The translations under genes were made by a program, and so were the position numbers. A stretch of 33,347 nt of DNA from Methylopumilus sp003533095 (GTDB lineage: Bacteria; Pseudomonadota; Gammaproteobacteria; Burkholderiales; Methylophilaceae), in assembly GCA_963977845.1 (NCBI GenBank), contig CAXBPZ010000007.1, positions 1 to 33,347 on the forward strand. Reading direction: 5' to 3'. Shown here in pieces: positions 14,778 through 22,934 of this stretch (positions are counted from its first letter, which is position 1; every line of letters begins with the position of its first letter). The notes under the pieces were generated by a model. That model ran no database searches. It was not told the DNA's origin and saw nothing but the letters and a program-made list of their open reading frames with translations.

Positions 14778-15980
14778 TTATTTTAAGTGTAAATTCAATA
14801 CACGATAAATTTCATTAAAATGTTTGTCGGTTAACCAAGGACTATTGGAAATAATCATAGTGTTTTCGGCAAATTGTTTTCCTGCGGGTACATTAGTTTT
14901 TTTAAAATAAGGTTTCAAATAATCATAGTTTGAAATCTCTTTAATAAAAAGTCTTCCAACACCTAATGATTTTGACCATAACGCTAAGATAATTTGATCG
15001 CGTATTTTTTGATTGGGCAAAATCAGTACTATAAAGGGCCATGTTTCATTAGGTTCTTTAGATGTCAGCACTTTTAAACCTTTAATGGCTTCTAATTTTT
15101 TTAATCTTGTAAGAGCTTTTTTTCGATTCGAATTTAAAAAATCACTTAAACGATTTAATGCATTAGAGCCTATGGATTTTCGATAACGACTCACGCGATG
15201 TATAGGAAAGTTAAAACTGCAGTTATCCCCAGCTGCTCTAATGAAATCCGATTTTTTTAAATGATGTCTTAAGGGTATGCCAAATACAAAACACAATAAA
15301 CTTGGTCGATAAAAAATATAATAAAAAATGAGCTCAAGCAGGCGTTTTATTTCTATAAAGTAATTGGTTGGAACAATGAGCGCGCTCGTTTTTTGAATAT
15401 GAGTAAATAATGACTTATTTTTAGCAACTATAACGCCACCTGCAAAAATACTTAAACCCTTACCTACGCCTAAGCTAAATACACCGATATCACCCAGTAA
15501 ACCCACAGATTGTTTTTTTGTTCTAGCACCAAGTGCTTGAGCACCATCTTCAATCACAAAAGCATCATATTTTTTTGCAAGAGGAAGTATTTTTTTAACA
15601 TCAGCAATTTTTCCAGCTAAATGTGTCGGAATAATAGCTAAGACATCATGATTTAAAGTAGATTTGAGTTTTGTTAAATCAAAATCAAAATGTTCTTTAT
15701 TTGAGTCACATACAACGGGTATCAATCCCGAATGAATAATTGCGATCGGTACCCAAGGACATGTGTAGGCACTGATGATGACTTTTTTCTTAGGACTTAA
15801 TTTTTTAAGTGAAGTAAGTGCGACCACAAGCGCGGAGGTTGCTGAGCATTCAATTTGCACTTGATGAGTCCCGATAAATTGGGATAATTTTTCTTCTAGA
15901 GAATGGGCACTTGGAAAAAAATCGCTAAGATAGAGAGGTAAGCCTGCAGTAGGCGGGACTTCATAATGAAAAAAATTCAT
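14778..15980 (-). CDS. DegT/DnrJ/EryC1/StrS-type PLP aminotransferase
   Basis: Fold-type I PLP enzyme of 400 residues. It shows ECSATSALVVAL near residue 45 (cofactor phosphate site), AYTCPWVPIAI at 71-81, THLAGK at 119-124, Asp145 in VIEDGAQALGA (pyridine nitrogen), and the Schiff-base Lys174 in GVGKGLSIFAGG. Family members usually transaminate keto-sugars on nucleotides, or act as dehydratases when the Lys is lost; here the Lys is present. The centre contains an unusual Phe/Tyr-rich segment (about 208-240) that could insert in or lie on the membrane. Its ATG lies 3 nt after the stop of the outer-membrane efflux gene, so it appears to be the last gene of the RND operon. No sugar-biosynthesis genes are nearby and the substrate is unknown. 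Confidence 0.85.
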   Translation of the reverse strand: MNFFHYEVPPTAGLPLYLSDFFPSAHSLEEKLSQFIGTHQVQIECSATSALVVALTSLKKLSPKKKVIISAYTCPWVPIAIIHSGLIPVVCDSNKEHFDFDLTKLKSTLNHDVLAIIPTHLAGKIADVKKILPLAKKYDAFVIEDGAQALGARTKKQSVGLLGDIGVFSLGVGKGLSIFAGGVIVAKNKSLFTHIQKTSALIVPTNYFIEIKRLLELIFYYIFYRPSLLCFVFGIPLRHHLKKSDFIRAAGDNCSFNFPIHRVSRYRKSIGSNALNRLSDFLNSNRKKALTRLKKLEAIKGLKVLTSKEPNETWPFIVLILPNQKIRDQIILALWSKSLGVGRLFIKEISNYDYLKPYFKKTNVPAGKQFAENTMIISNSPWLTDKHFNEIYRVLNLHLK

Positions 15981-15983
15981 AGA

Positions 15984-17384
15984 TTATTGAATCTGGGATT
16001 GCCAACCACCGCCCAATGATTTAAATAATTCAACACTTGCCATTAATCTTAATTGTCTTTTTTGAATGTAGGCGATTGATGCATCATTATATACGCGCTG
16101 TGCATCAAGATATTCTAGGTAACTTGAATAACCAGCTTTGTAGCGATTCGATGCAATATCCATTGCTTTTTTAGCTGCATCTTGAGTGAGTTTTAAATCA
16201 TTTTCTTGCTCGGTGTATTCTTTTAAAGAAACGATCGCATTATTCACTTCCTTAAAAGCATTTTGTATAGAGGACTCATAATAACTTAGGGCTTCTTTTT
16301 GTTTTGCTGTTGCTTGTGAAACTTTTGCTTGCGCTCTTCCTGAGTCAAAAATAGGGAGCGTTAGTCCCAAACCAACTCCCCATATGTTTGAACCTGTTTT
16401 ATCAATGTTTTTTAATTCAGCACTTTCTCTCCCAAAATTTGCCGTAAGGATAATATTTGGAAAAAGGGCTGCTTTAGCTACGCCAATATTTGCATTAGCG
16501 GCAATCATTATTTGTTCTGCTTCTTTAATGTCTGGCCTTAATTCTAAAAGTGATGAGGGCATATTAGCCGGTGGAATTGGGGGCGTGACTAAATGATCTA
16601 GTTTACTTTCTGGAATAATTAAATTCATATCGCCCGATAAGAGAATAATTTGATTAGTAACAATTTCACGTTGACGAATAAGATCGCTTAGTTGAGCAGA
16701 AAGATTATTCAAAGAGGCTTCTGCTTGATGAAGATCGAGTGCTGATACAAGTCCGCTACTCAAACGTTTTTTGGTTAGTTCTAAATTTTCTTTACGATAT
16801 TCAACATTATCTTTTAAAGCTTGTATTTGTGAATCAATGCTTCGTAATAATAAATAATTACTTGTCAGTGTGCTTTGTAAACTCAACACTACAGTATCTT
16901 TTGAATATTGAGTTGCAATATATTCTGCACGCGCTGATTCTTTTGCTCGACGTAATCTTCCCCAAAAATCTAACTCAAAAGATGTGCTTAATTGAACATT
17001 GAAATTTTTACGAAAAGGCTTAACAAAATTTGAAGGAACAACACCATTTTCTGTGGCTTTAGTGCGATTGCCTTGCGATGTTAAATCTACCGAGGGTATC
17101 AAAGCTGCCCCTACTTGTTGTAGATAGGCGTCAGCATCTTCTAAGCGGGCAATGGCAGCCCTAATGTCTAGATTTTTATTTAATGCTTTATCCATGAGAT
17201 CATCAAGGCCTGGATCTTGATAAAGTTTCCACCAGTTATTGAATTCTCCAATAACATTTTCCTTATCCATTTCTTGACGATACGTATTGGGCAAATTAGT
17301 TTCGGGTCGTTTATAGTCTGGCCCTATTAAAGTACAGCTGATAAGACTTAAAAAAATAAAGAAGTATATAAAGCGAAACATCAT
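15984..17384 (-). CDS. Outer-membrane efflux lipoprotein, NodT/OprM family
   Basis: Trimeric TolC-like exit duct of the tripartite pump. With the start chosen here it has 466 residues: a lipoprotein signal MMFRFIYFFIFLSLISC with lipobox LISC (lipid on Cys17), then GPDYKRPETNLP, typical of the family, and two repeats of long helical hairpins. ELRPDIKEAEQIMIAANANI and LTLPIFDSGRAQAKV are characteristic. An upstream ATG at 17414 would add ten residues, overlap acrB and put charged residues before the signal. The ATG at 17384 begins one base past the acrB stop and has GAGGA 11 nt upstream, so I prefer it. Downstream, the aminotransferase gene starts 3 nt later. Confidence 0.93.
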   Translation of the reverse strand: MMFRFIYFFIFLSLISCTLIGPDYKRPETNLPNTYRQEMDKENVIGEFNNWWKLYQDPGLDDLMDKALNKNLDIRAAIARLEDADAYLQQVGAALIPSVDLTSQGNRTKATENGVVPSNFVKPFRKNFNVQLSTSFELDFWGRLRRAKESARAEYIATQYSKDTVVLSLQSTLTSNYLLLRSIDSQIQALKDNVEYRKENLELTKKRLSSGLVSALDLHQAEASLNNLSAQLSDLIRQREIVTNQIILLSGDMNLIIPESKLDHLVTPPIPPANMPSSLLELRPDIKEAEQIMIAANANIGVAKAALFPNIILTANFGRESAELKNIDKTGSNIWGVGLGLTLPIFDSGRAQAKVSQATAKQKEALSYYESSIQNAFKEVNNAIVSLKEYTEQENDLKLTQDAAKKAMDIASNRYKAGYSSYLEYLDAQRVYNDASIAYIQKRQLRLMASVELFKSLGGGWQSQIQ

Positions 17385-17385
17385 T

Positions 17386-20300
17386 TTATTTTTTATCCTC
17401 ATCAATATGACCATGATGGCGAATATGGTGACCGCTCAGCCATACAAAGAAAAGTGGAATAAAAATTGTGGCAATAAAAGTTGCTAATATCATGCCACCA
17501 AATACACCTGTACCCATAGATTGTCTTGCTGCAGCACCTGCACCTGTCGCGACCACAAGGGGGACAATACCAAAAACAAATGCCATCGATGTCATGACAA
17601 TGGGTCTAAAGCGAAGGCGAGCAGCCTCAATTGCAGCTTCCATAATCGGCATACCTTCTTCCATTTTTTGACTCGCAAATTCGACAATTAAAATTGCATT
17701 TTTAGCAGCAAGACCAATTAAAGTAATTAAACCAATCTGAAAATAAATATCATTTGGCATGCCGCGGACCATGACAGCAATCAGAGCTCCAGTTAGTGCA
17801 AATGGGACAGCCATAATGACAGCAAGCGGCAAGGCCCATGTTTCAAATTGTGCAGCTAAAATTAGAAACACCATAATAATCGCAAAACCGAACGCAAATA
17901 ATGCTGCAGAACCTGTACGTTTTTCTTGATAAGCTTGTCCTGTCCAAGCCATTTGATAACCTTCAGGCAAACTTTCTTTTGCAATTTTTTCAATAAGCTT
18001 AATGGCGTCTCCTGAACTCACACCAGGCGCCCCACCTGCTAATACTTTGGCTGAGAGCAGTCCATTGAAACGTTCAAGTTGTTCAGCGCCAATAATACTA
18101 TTCACCGAACTTACGGCTGAAAGAGGAATCATAGCGCCTGTTTTAGAGCGCACATAAACTTTACCTAAATCATCAGGCTTCATTCGATAAGGGGCTTCTG
18201 CCTGAAGTTGAACACGATATGTTCTACCTGATTTATTAAAGTCGTTGACGTAAAGAGAGCCCATTGTGCTTTGTAAGGTGTCATAAATACTTGAGATTGG
18301 AATACCTAAGCTTATGGCTTTTGATTCATCTACTTCAATAAAAAGTTGTGGGACAGTGGGTCTAAAAAAAGTATTAATACCTGTTAGGCGAGGTTCTTTT
18401 TTAAGTGCCTCCATAAATAAATTTACAGCTGCAAATAAATGTAATGGATTAGTATCGCTTCGACTTTGAATATAAACTTCCATACTGCCAGAACTGCCTA
18501 ATCCTCGAATCGAAGGAGGATTAAATGCAATTGCAAGACCATCAGGTTGCATCATGCCGATACCAAAAAGTTTTTTGACAATATCACCTGCGGAGCTTTT
18601 TCGCTCCGCCCAATCTTTTAATCTCACAAACATGGTGGCTGCATTTGATTTATTACCTCCACCAATAAGGTCATAACCATTCACTGCAAACTGAAAAGTA
18701 CTTGCAGGGTCTGTGGCAATTGCAGATCGAACAGCTTCGGTTGTTTTAGAAGTTCGACTAATGGTAGCACCATCAGGAAGCATGACTGCAGTGATAACGT
18801 AGCCTTGATCTTCAGGGGGTATAAAGCTTGTCGGCGTAAATTTAAAAAGAAAAATTGAAGCAATGACAATGCCAACAAAAACAATACCACCTATAAGGCG
18901 ATGGTGCAGTGTGCTATTCACAACCTTAATATAAAAATGAGTTAAACGATGAAATCCATTATTAAAGTGATCAAAAAATTTAGCATGAAGATTATTTGGA
19001 TTTAAAATAATTGCGCACAACGCAGGTGTTAGCGTAAGTGCAACTATGCCTGATATGACAACAGCAATGGCAACTGTGACTGCAAATTGGCGATAGAGCT
19101 CTCCAGCGATACCGCCCATAAATGCAACTGGCACAAATACAGCACATAACACTAATACAATTGCAACTACTGCAGCAGCGACTTGCTCCATAGATTTAAT
19201 GGCAGCTTTAATCGGAGAAAGTTTTTCTTCCGACATCAAACGTTCAATATTTTCTAAAACCACAATGGCATCATCGACGACAATACCAATAGACAAGACC
19301 ATAGCGAAAAGTGTCAGTGTGTTTATGGAGAAACCAAAAAGATATAAACCTGCAAAGGTACCTATAAGCGATATAGGCACAGCGATAATTGGAATTAAGG
19401 TAGCACGCCAATTTTGTAAAAATAAAAATACCACAATGACTACAAGAAGCATCGCTTCGCCAAGCGTTTTAAAAACTTCTTTCATGGATGCTTTTACAAA
19501 GTTACTGGTGTCATAAGGAATTTCAAAGTCCATGCCTTTAGGAAAGCGTTCTTTAAGTTCAGCCATTTTTTCTTTAATACCTTTGGCTGTATCAAGAGCG
19601 TTAGCACCTGTTTGTAAGAAAATAGGAATACCAACACCAGGCTTGCCATTGAGTGTTGTATTGATGTCATAGGTTTGAGCGCCTAATTCAATCCGTGCAA
19701 TATCTTTAAGATAGAGAATGCCATTAGGACCCTCTGCTCTTACAATAATATTTCCAAATTCATTTGGATCTAATAAGCGACCTTTTGCATTTACCGTATA
19801 TACAAGCTGTTGATCAGTGACCGAAGGTTCTTGACCAATTTTACCTGCGGCATATTGTGCATTTTGGCTTTGAATAGCGGTTGCAATATCTGAAGTAGTC
19901 ACACCAAGTTGTGCCATACGATCTGGTTTAAGCCAAATACGCATGGAGTAATCTCGGGCACCAAATATATTGGCATCACCGACACCTTTTACTCGTTTAA
20001 TTTCATCTAAAACATTTAATGTTGCGTAATTACTTAAATAAAGTGGGTCAAATTGTTTATCTTTTGAGGTGAGCATGACAACTAAAAGAATGTCATTTGA
20101 TTTTTTTTGCACAATCACCCCTGTGCGTCTCACCATTTCAGGTAAGCGAGGGGATGCAATATTAACGCGGTTACTTACGTTAAAGGTGGCTTGATCAATA
20201 TTTGTCCCAATTTCAAAAGTCGCAGTAATATTAAGCGTGCCGCTAGAATCTGTACTTGAATTAAAATAAAGAAGTCCTTCAACACCACTTAATTGCTCTT

Positions 20301-20496
20301 CAATCGGACCTGCTACTGTTTTAGATAATGTTTCGGCACTCGCACCAGGATAGCTTGCTGTGATAACAACTGTAGGTGGCGCAATTTGTGGATATTGCGC
20401 AATGGATAATTTAAATGCTGCTGCAATACCAGCTAAGACAATAATGATTGAGATTACCGCAGCAAAAATGGGCCGCGTTATAAAAAATTTACTCAT
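17386..20496 (-). CDS. RND multidrug efflux transporter, HAE1/AcrB family
   Basis: Inner-membrane proton-driven pump of 1036 residues, full length for AcrB/MexB/MexF-type proteins. Twelve membrane helices and two large periplasmic loops are evident. The N-terminus is MSKFFITRPIFAAVISI. The proton-relay acidic pair is in GIVVDDAIVVLENIERLM and the matching Lys in TLIGLAAKNAILIVEF. GRTYRVQLQAEAPYR and the FARxSMGTGVFGG-like ending (ARQSMGTGVFGGM) are also family features. It overlaps the fusion-protein gene by one base and abuts the outer-membrane gene. The substrate cannot be told from sequence. I leave the symbol empty because several paralogues share this pattern. Confidence 0.95.
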   Translation of the reverse strand: MSKFFITRPIFAAVISIIIVLAGIAAAFKLSIAQYPQIAPPTVVITASYPGASAETLSKTVAGPIEEQLSGVEGLLYFNSSTDSSGTLNITATFEIGTNIDQATFNVSNRVNIASPRLPEMVRRTGVIVQKKSNDILLVVMLTSKDKQFDPLYLSNYATLNVLDEIKRVKGVGDANIFGARDYSMRIWLKPDRMAQLGVTTSDIATAIQSQNAQYAAGKIGQEPSVTDQQLVYTVNAKGRLLDPNEFGNIIVRAEGPNGILYLKDIARIELGAQTYDINTTLNGKPGVGIPIFLQTGANALDTAKGIKEKMAELKERFPKGMDFEIPYDTSNFVKASMKEVFKTLGEAMLLVVIVVFLFLQNWRATLIPIIAVPISLIGTFAGLYLFGFSINTLTLFAMVLSIGIVVDDAIVVLENIERLMSEEKLSPIKAAIKSMEQVAAAVVAIVLVLCAVFVPVAFMGGIAGELYRQFAVTVAIAVVISGIVALTLTPALCAIILNPNNLHAKFFDHFNNGFHRLTHFYIKVVNSTLHHRLIGGIVFVGIVIASIFLFKFTPTSFIPPEDQGYVITAVMLPDGATISRTSKTTEAVRSAIATDPASTFQFAVNGYDLIGGGNKSNAATMFVRLKDWAERKSSAGDIVKKLFGIGMMQPDGLAIAFNPPSIRGLGSSGSMEVYIQSRSDTNPLHLFAAVNLFMEALKKEPRLTGINTFFRPTVPQLFIEVDESKAISLGIPISSIYDTLQSTMGSLYVNDFNKSGRTYRVQLQAEAPYRMKPDDLGKVYVRSKTGAMIPLSAVSSVNSIIGAEQLERFNGLLSAKVLAGGAPGVSSGDAIKLIEKIAKESLPEGYQMAWTGQAYQEKRTGSAALFAFGFAIIMVFLILAAQFETWALPLAVIMAVPFALTGALIAVMVRGMPNDIYFQIGLITLIGLAAKNAILIVEFASQKMEEGMPIMEAAIEAARLRFRPIVMTSMAFVFGIVPLVVATGAGAAARQSMGTGVFGGMILATFIATIFIPLFFVWLSGHHIRHHGHIDEDKK

Positions 20497-21623
20497 TATT
20501 TTTTGAAGTTAGGCATGTGGGTCACAGGCATGCCAGGACGTACTTTAATAAGATTGTCGATAATGACTTTATCGCCTGCTTGAAGTCCACCTAGTATTAC
20601 CCAATCTTTACCTTTCCATTCTCCTGTCATCACAGGGCGAGGTGTAGCTTGATTTTTTTCATTAACGACAAATACAAATTTACCTTGATCGGAATTAAGC
20701 ACTGCTAATTGAGGCAATACAAATACGCCATCTTTTTTTCCTGTAGTCACGCGCACACGAACAAATTGACCTGGCAAAATTTGACGCTCATTATTTTCAA
20801 ATGTTGCTCTGAGCTCTTGAGTACCAAGTGTCGGATTGATTTCACTTGCTGCAAAATTTATTTTGCCTTTTTTTGCATATTCATTGCCGTCCGAGAGAAT
20901 GATTGAAACTTCCTGAACATTTTTTTCATTTAATGCCCCACCTAATTGCTTCAGTTCATTATCTGAGAAACTAAACCGCACCCAAATCGGATTTATTTGA
21001 GCTAATGTGGTGAGTAAGCTTGTGTTTGCAGCAACGAGTGCGCCTTCTGAAAATTGAAATCGGCCTGAGATGCCATCTACGGGTGCTGTGACATTAGTGT
21101 ATGAAAGATTAAGTTCTGCTTGTTTTAAATTTGCCCGACTTTGAGCAAGGGCTGCAACACTAATAGATTCATCAGAGGTTGCATTATCAAATTCACGCTG
21201 ACTAATCGATTGTGACTCAATTAAACTTTCTAAGCGGTTTTTTTCACGCTTTGCTTGCTCAGCCCGGGCGAGACTTTGATTATATTGAGCGCGCGCTTGA
21301 TTCAAAGCTATCTTGTATGGCTCAGGATCAATGACGAATAATATTTGCCCTGCTTTTACTGAAGAACCTTCATTGTATTTTCGTTTTAATAAAATACCGC
21401 CAACGCGAGGTCTAATTTCAACCTCTTTAGCACCTTCTGTTTGGCCAACAGCTTCCGCTGTAATAGGAATACTGGTAGGTGTTACTTCAAGCATGCTCAC
21501 GGGTAAAACAAAATTAGGTGGCATGCCTGTACTTTGATCCTGTGGTTTATGACAACTACTTAAAGAAAGTAAGAGAAAGCTAAAAAGTAGAATAAATCGA
21601 GATGACAAAAAATGCTTTTGCAA
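20496..21623 (-). CDS. RND efflux periplasmic adaptor (membrane fusion protein)
   Basis: AcrA/MexA-type adaptor linking the pump to the outer-membrane duct. 375 residues. The lipoprotein signal ends LSSC with lipidation at Cys24. A barrel-sandwich half follows (EVEIRPRVGGILLKRKYNEG), then a coiled-coil hairpin at about residues 95-160, the second lipoyl half (VTAPVDGISGRFQFSEGALV) and a beta-barrel domain with LPGQFVRVRV. The start codon is TTG at 21621-21623: it has an ideal GAGG six bases upstream, and no in-frame ATG would keep the signal peptide. First gene of the adaptor-pump-duct-aminotransferase operon. A terminator-like hairpin sits immediately upstream. Confidence 0.94.
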   Translation of the reverse strand: MQKHFLSSRFILLFSFLLLSLSSCHKPQDQSTGMPPNFVLPVSMLEVTPTSIPITAEAVGQTEGAKEVEIRPRVGGILLKRKYNEGSSVKAGQILFVIDPEPYKIALNQARAQYNQSLARAEQAKREKNRLESLIESQSISQREFDNATSDESISVAALAQSRANLKQAELNLSYTNVTAPVDGISGRFQFSEGALVAANTSLLTTLAQINPIWVRFSFSDNELKQLGGALNEKNVQEVSIILSDGNEYAKKGKINFAASEINPTLGTQELRATFENNERQILPGQFVRVRVTTGKKDGVFVLPQLAVLNSDQGKFVFVVNEKNQATPRPVMTGEWKGKDWVILGGLQAGDKVIIDNLIKVRPGMPVTHMPNFKK

Positions 21624-21639
21624 CTAAAACCTCAATTCT

Positions 21640-21677
21640 AAAAAAAGATCTCAAATAAAATATTTGCTTTGAGACCT
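21640..21677 (-). terminator. Strong terminator-like hairpin in the leader of the RND operon
   Basis: On the minus strand AGGTCTCAAA (plus 21668-21677) pairs with TTTGAGATCT (plus 21646-21655) over 10 bp with one G-U, around a 12-nt loop, followed by seven T (plus 21640-21646). It terminates the VIT1-like gene upstream. It also ends only 7 nt before the ribosome site of the adaptor gene, leaving no room for a promoter between. Confidence 0.7.
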
Positions 21678-21737
21678 CATTTTACAATTAAATCAGCAAA
21701 TTAAGATGGGTTTAGGTGATTTAAATCTATGAAACAT

Positions 21738-22442
21738 TTATGAAAATAAATGAGCTAAACCAAAAGCCGCTGAAGATGCTAAGGCGCCAATAATAAGTGT
21801 TTGCATTGCCGAGCGTCCTTGATTGACACCTGTAAAACGACCTTTGATCCAACCAAATAAAATTAATGCAATACTTGTTGCAATCACCGAGATTTTTAGG
21901 GCTGGTCCAATATCAGATATGAAGATATAAGGTGCCAAAGGAATGAGTCCACCCACAATGTATGCGAATGAAATAGTTGAGGCGCTGATAAAAGCCCTTT
22001 TTGGGTCAGGCCTTTCCAAATTTAATTCAAATTTCATCATAAATTTTAGCCAACGTTCACGATTAGAAGTGATAGATTTCACAACAGTTTTAAGAGCGTT
22101 TCCTTTCAGTCCGTACTCAGAAAGTATTTCTTCGACTTCTGAAATTTCACGTCCGCGGAGATGTTTTATTTCATATGCTTCACGCTTCAACTCAGAGTCG
22201 TAATGTTCAATATCTGTTTTACCAGCAAGATATCCACCGAGACCCATGGCAATAGCACCCGCAGCAACTTCGGCTAATCCGGCAGTCACGATAATTGATG
22301 AAGAATCCACGGCCGCCGATAAACCTGCAGCTAAGGCAAATGGGACAGTGAGTCCATCTGACATACCAATAACAATATCCCTGACGACTTCAGTCGATGT
22401 GAAATGTGTTTCAGAGTGATGTGAATGGTGATCGTTTGACAT
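21738..22442 (-). CDS. VIT1/CCC1 family iron/manganese transporter
   Basis: Membrane protein of 234 residues. The N-terminus is His-rich (DHHSHHSETHF), then comes the family signature VRDIVIGMSDGLTVPFALAAGL in helix 1. GLAEVAAGAIAMGLGGYLAGK in helix 2 carries the conserved Glu and Met residues of the metal path. A cytoplasmic metal-binding helical domain (residues about 80-145) has many Glu/Arg residues. ISASTISFAYIVGGLIPLAPY and two more helices complete the fold. Plant VIT1 and yeast Ccc1 move Fe2+ or Mn2+ out of the cytoplasm into vacuoles, and bacterial members are thought to export these metals. Divergent from the 82-residue orphan at 22538; terminated by the hairpin at 21640-21677. Confidence 0.92.
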   Translation of the reverse strand: MSNDHHSHHSETHFTSTEVVRDIVIGMSDGLTVPFALAAGLSAAVDSSSIIVTAGLAEVAAGAIAMGLGGYLAGKTDIEHYDSELKREAYEIKHLRGREISEVEEILSEYGLKGNALKTVVKSITSNRERWLKFMMKFELNLERPDPKRAFISASTISFAYIVGGLIPLAPYIFISDIGPALKISVIATSIALILFGWIKGRFTGVNQGRSAMQTLIIGALASSAAFGLAHLFS

Positions 22443-22537
22443 ACATATCTCTTAGGATTTTATTCTAGTTAAAAATACTATATATTAGTTTTGCAAATTA
22501 AACATTACCGAGCTATTTAAATATTAAGGATTTCAAT

Positions 22538-22786
22538 ATGAAACAATGTACTTACAATGTATTAGCTTTATTACTATTTGCGTTATCTTTTTCCTACGTA
22601 CCAACAGCTGCTTTTCAATATCATTGTGTCTATGACGGCGTCACAACTTTTAATGTGCCCATTTTTATATTTCAGCAAGTTTTTTTAGCCACTGTTTTAT
22701 TTATTATTGGCCGTTATAGTTTTAAAGACGGCAAAATGGTTTGTTGGATGTCATGTGGACATAAAAAAGATAAAAAGAAAAAATAA
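22538..22786 (+). CDS. Uncharacterised small membrane protein
   Basis: Family not recognised. 82 residues with two hydrophobic stretches: residues 7-25 (NVLALLLFALSFSYVPTAA), which could be a signal peptide with a TAA-F cut, and 40-62 (NVPIFIFQQVFLATVLFII). Four Cys residues are spread through it (5, 31, 71, 75), and the C-terminus CGHKKDKKKK is strongly basic. It has an AAGGA ribosome site before the ATG. It is divergent from the VIT1-like gene and ends tail-to-tail, with no gap, against the 46-residue gene on the other strand. The start signal and membrane layout support a real gene; function unknown. Confidence 0.6.
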   Translation: MKQCTYNVLALLLFALSFSYVPTAAFQYHCVYDGVTTFNVPIFIFQQVFLATVLFIIGRYSFKDGKMVCWMSCGHKKDKKKK

Positions 22787-22927
22787 TTATTCAAATTTAT
22801 CTTTATGTTTAGGTTGCCTTTTAAACTTAGTTTTGTCTTTTTCAATTTTGGGTTTAAAAGGCAAGTCAGTGCGGAATAGCGCGTAATGAGTTTGGGAGCG
22901 TAATTTAAGTTTTCGAATTTGCTTCAT
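22787..22927 (-). CDS. 46-residue basic microprotein downstream of marC
   Basis: Short open frame that begins MKQIRKLKLRSQTHYALFRT and ends QPKHKDKFE. It is soluble-looking and very basic, with a high share of Lys and Arg plus aromatic residues, and has no membrane helix. The ATG lies 7 nt after the marC stop, so it would be translated by reinitiation from the same mRNA; no Shine-Dalgarno sequence is visible. Its TAA directly abuts the TAA of the convergent 82-residue gene, which fits a gene-tight genome. The composition (regular charged residues, no low-complexity drift) looks protein-like rather than random. RNA or ribosome association is only a guess. Confidence 0.55.
   Translation of the reverse strand: MKQIRKLKLRSQTHYALFRTDLPFKPKIEKDKTKFKRQPKHKDKFE
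22814..22864. repeat. Perfect 13-bp inverted repeat in the convergent region
   Basis: TTGCCTTTTAAAC (22814-22826) and GTTTAAAAGGCAA (22852-22864) are exact reverse complements around a 25-nt loop. It lies 28 nt beyond the stop of the 82-residue gene and inside the microprotein gene. There is no T run on either side, so a simple intrinsic terminator is uncertain. Confidence 0.7.
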
Positions 22928-22934
22928 AAAAGCA

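Noticed and set aside
14750..14790. AT-rich partial hairpin between the convergent argH and aminotransferase genes
   Set aside because: The pairing is imperfect and mostly A-T; it could be a terminator, but I cannot support it.
15984..17414. Longer start (ATG at 17414) for the outer-membrane efflux lipoprotein
   Set aside because: It would overlap acrB by 29 nt, has no ribosome site and would put charged residues before the lipoprotein signal. The ATG at 17384 fits better.
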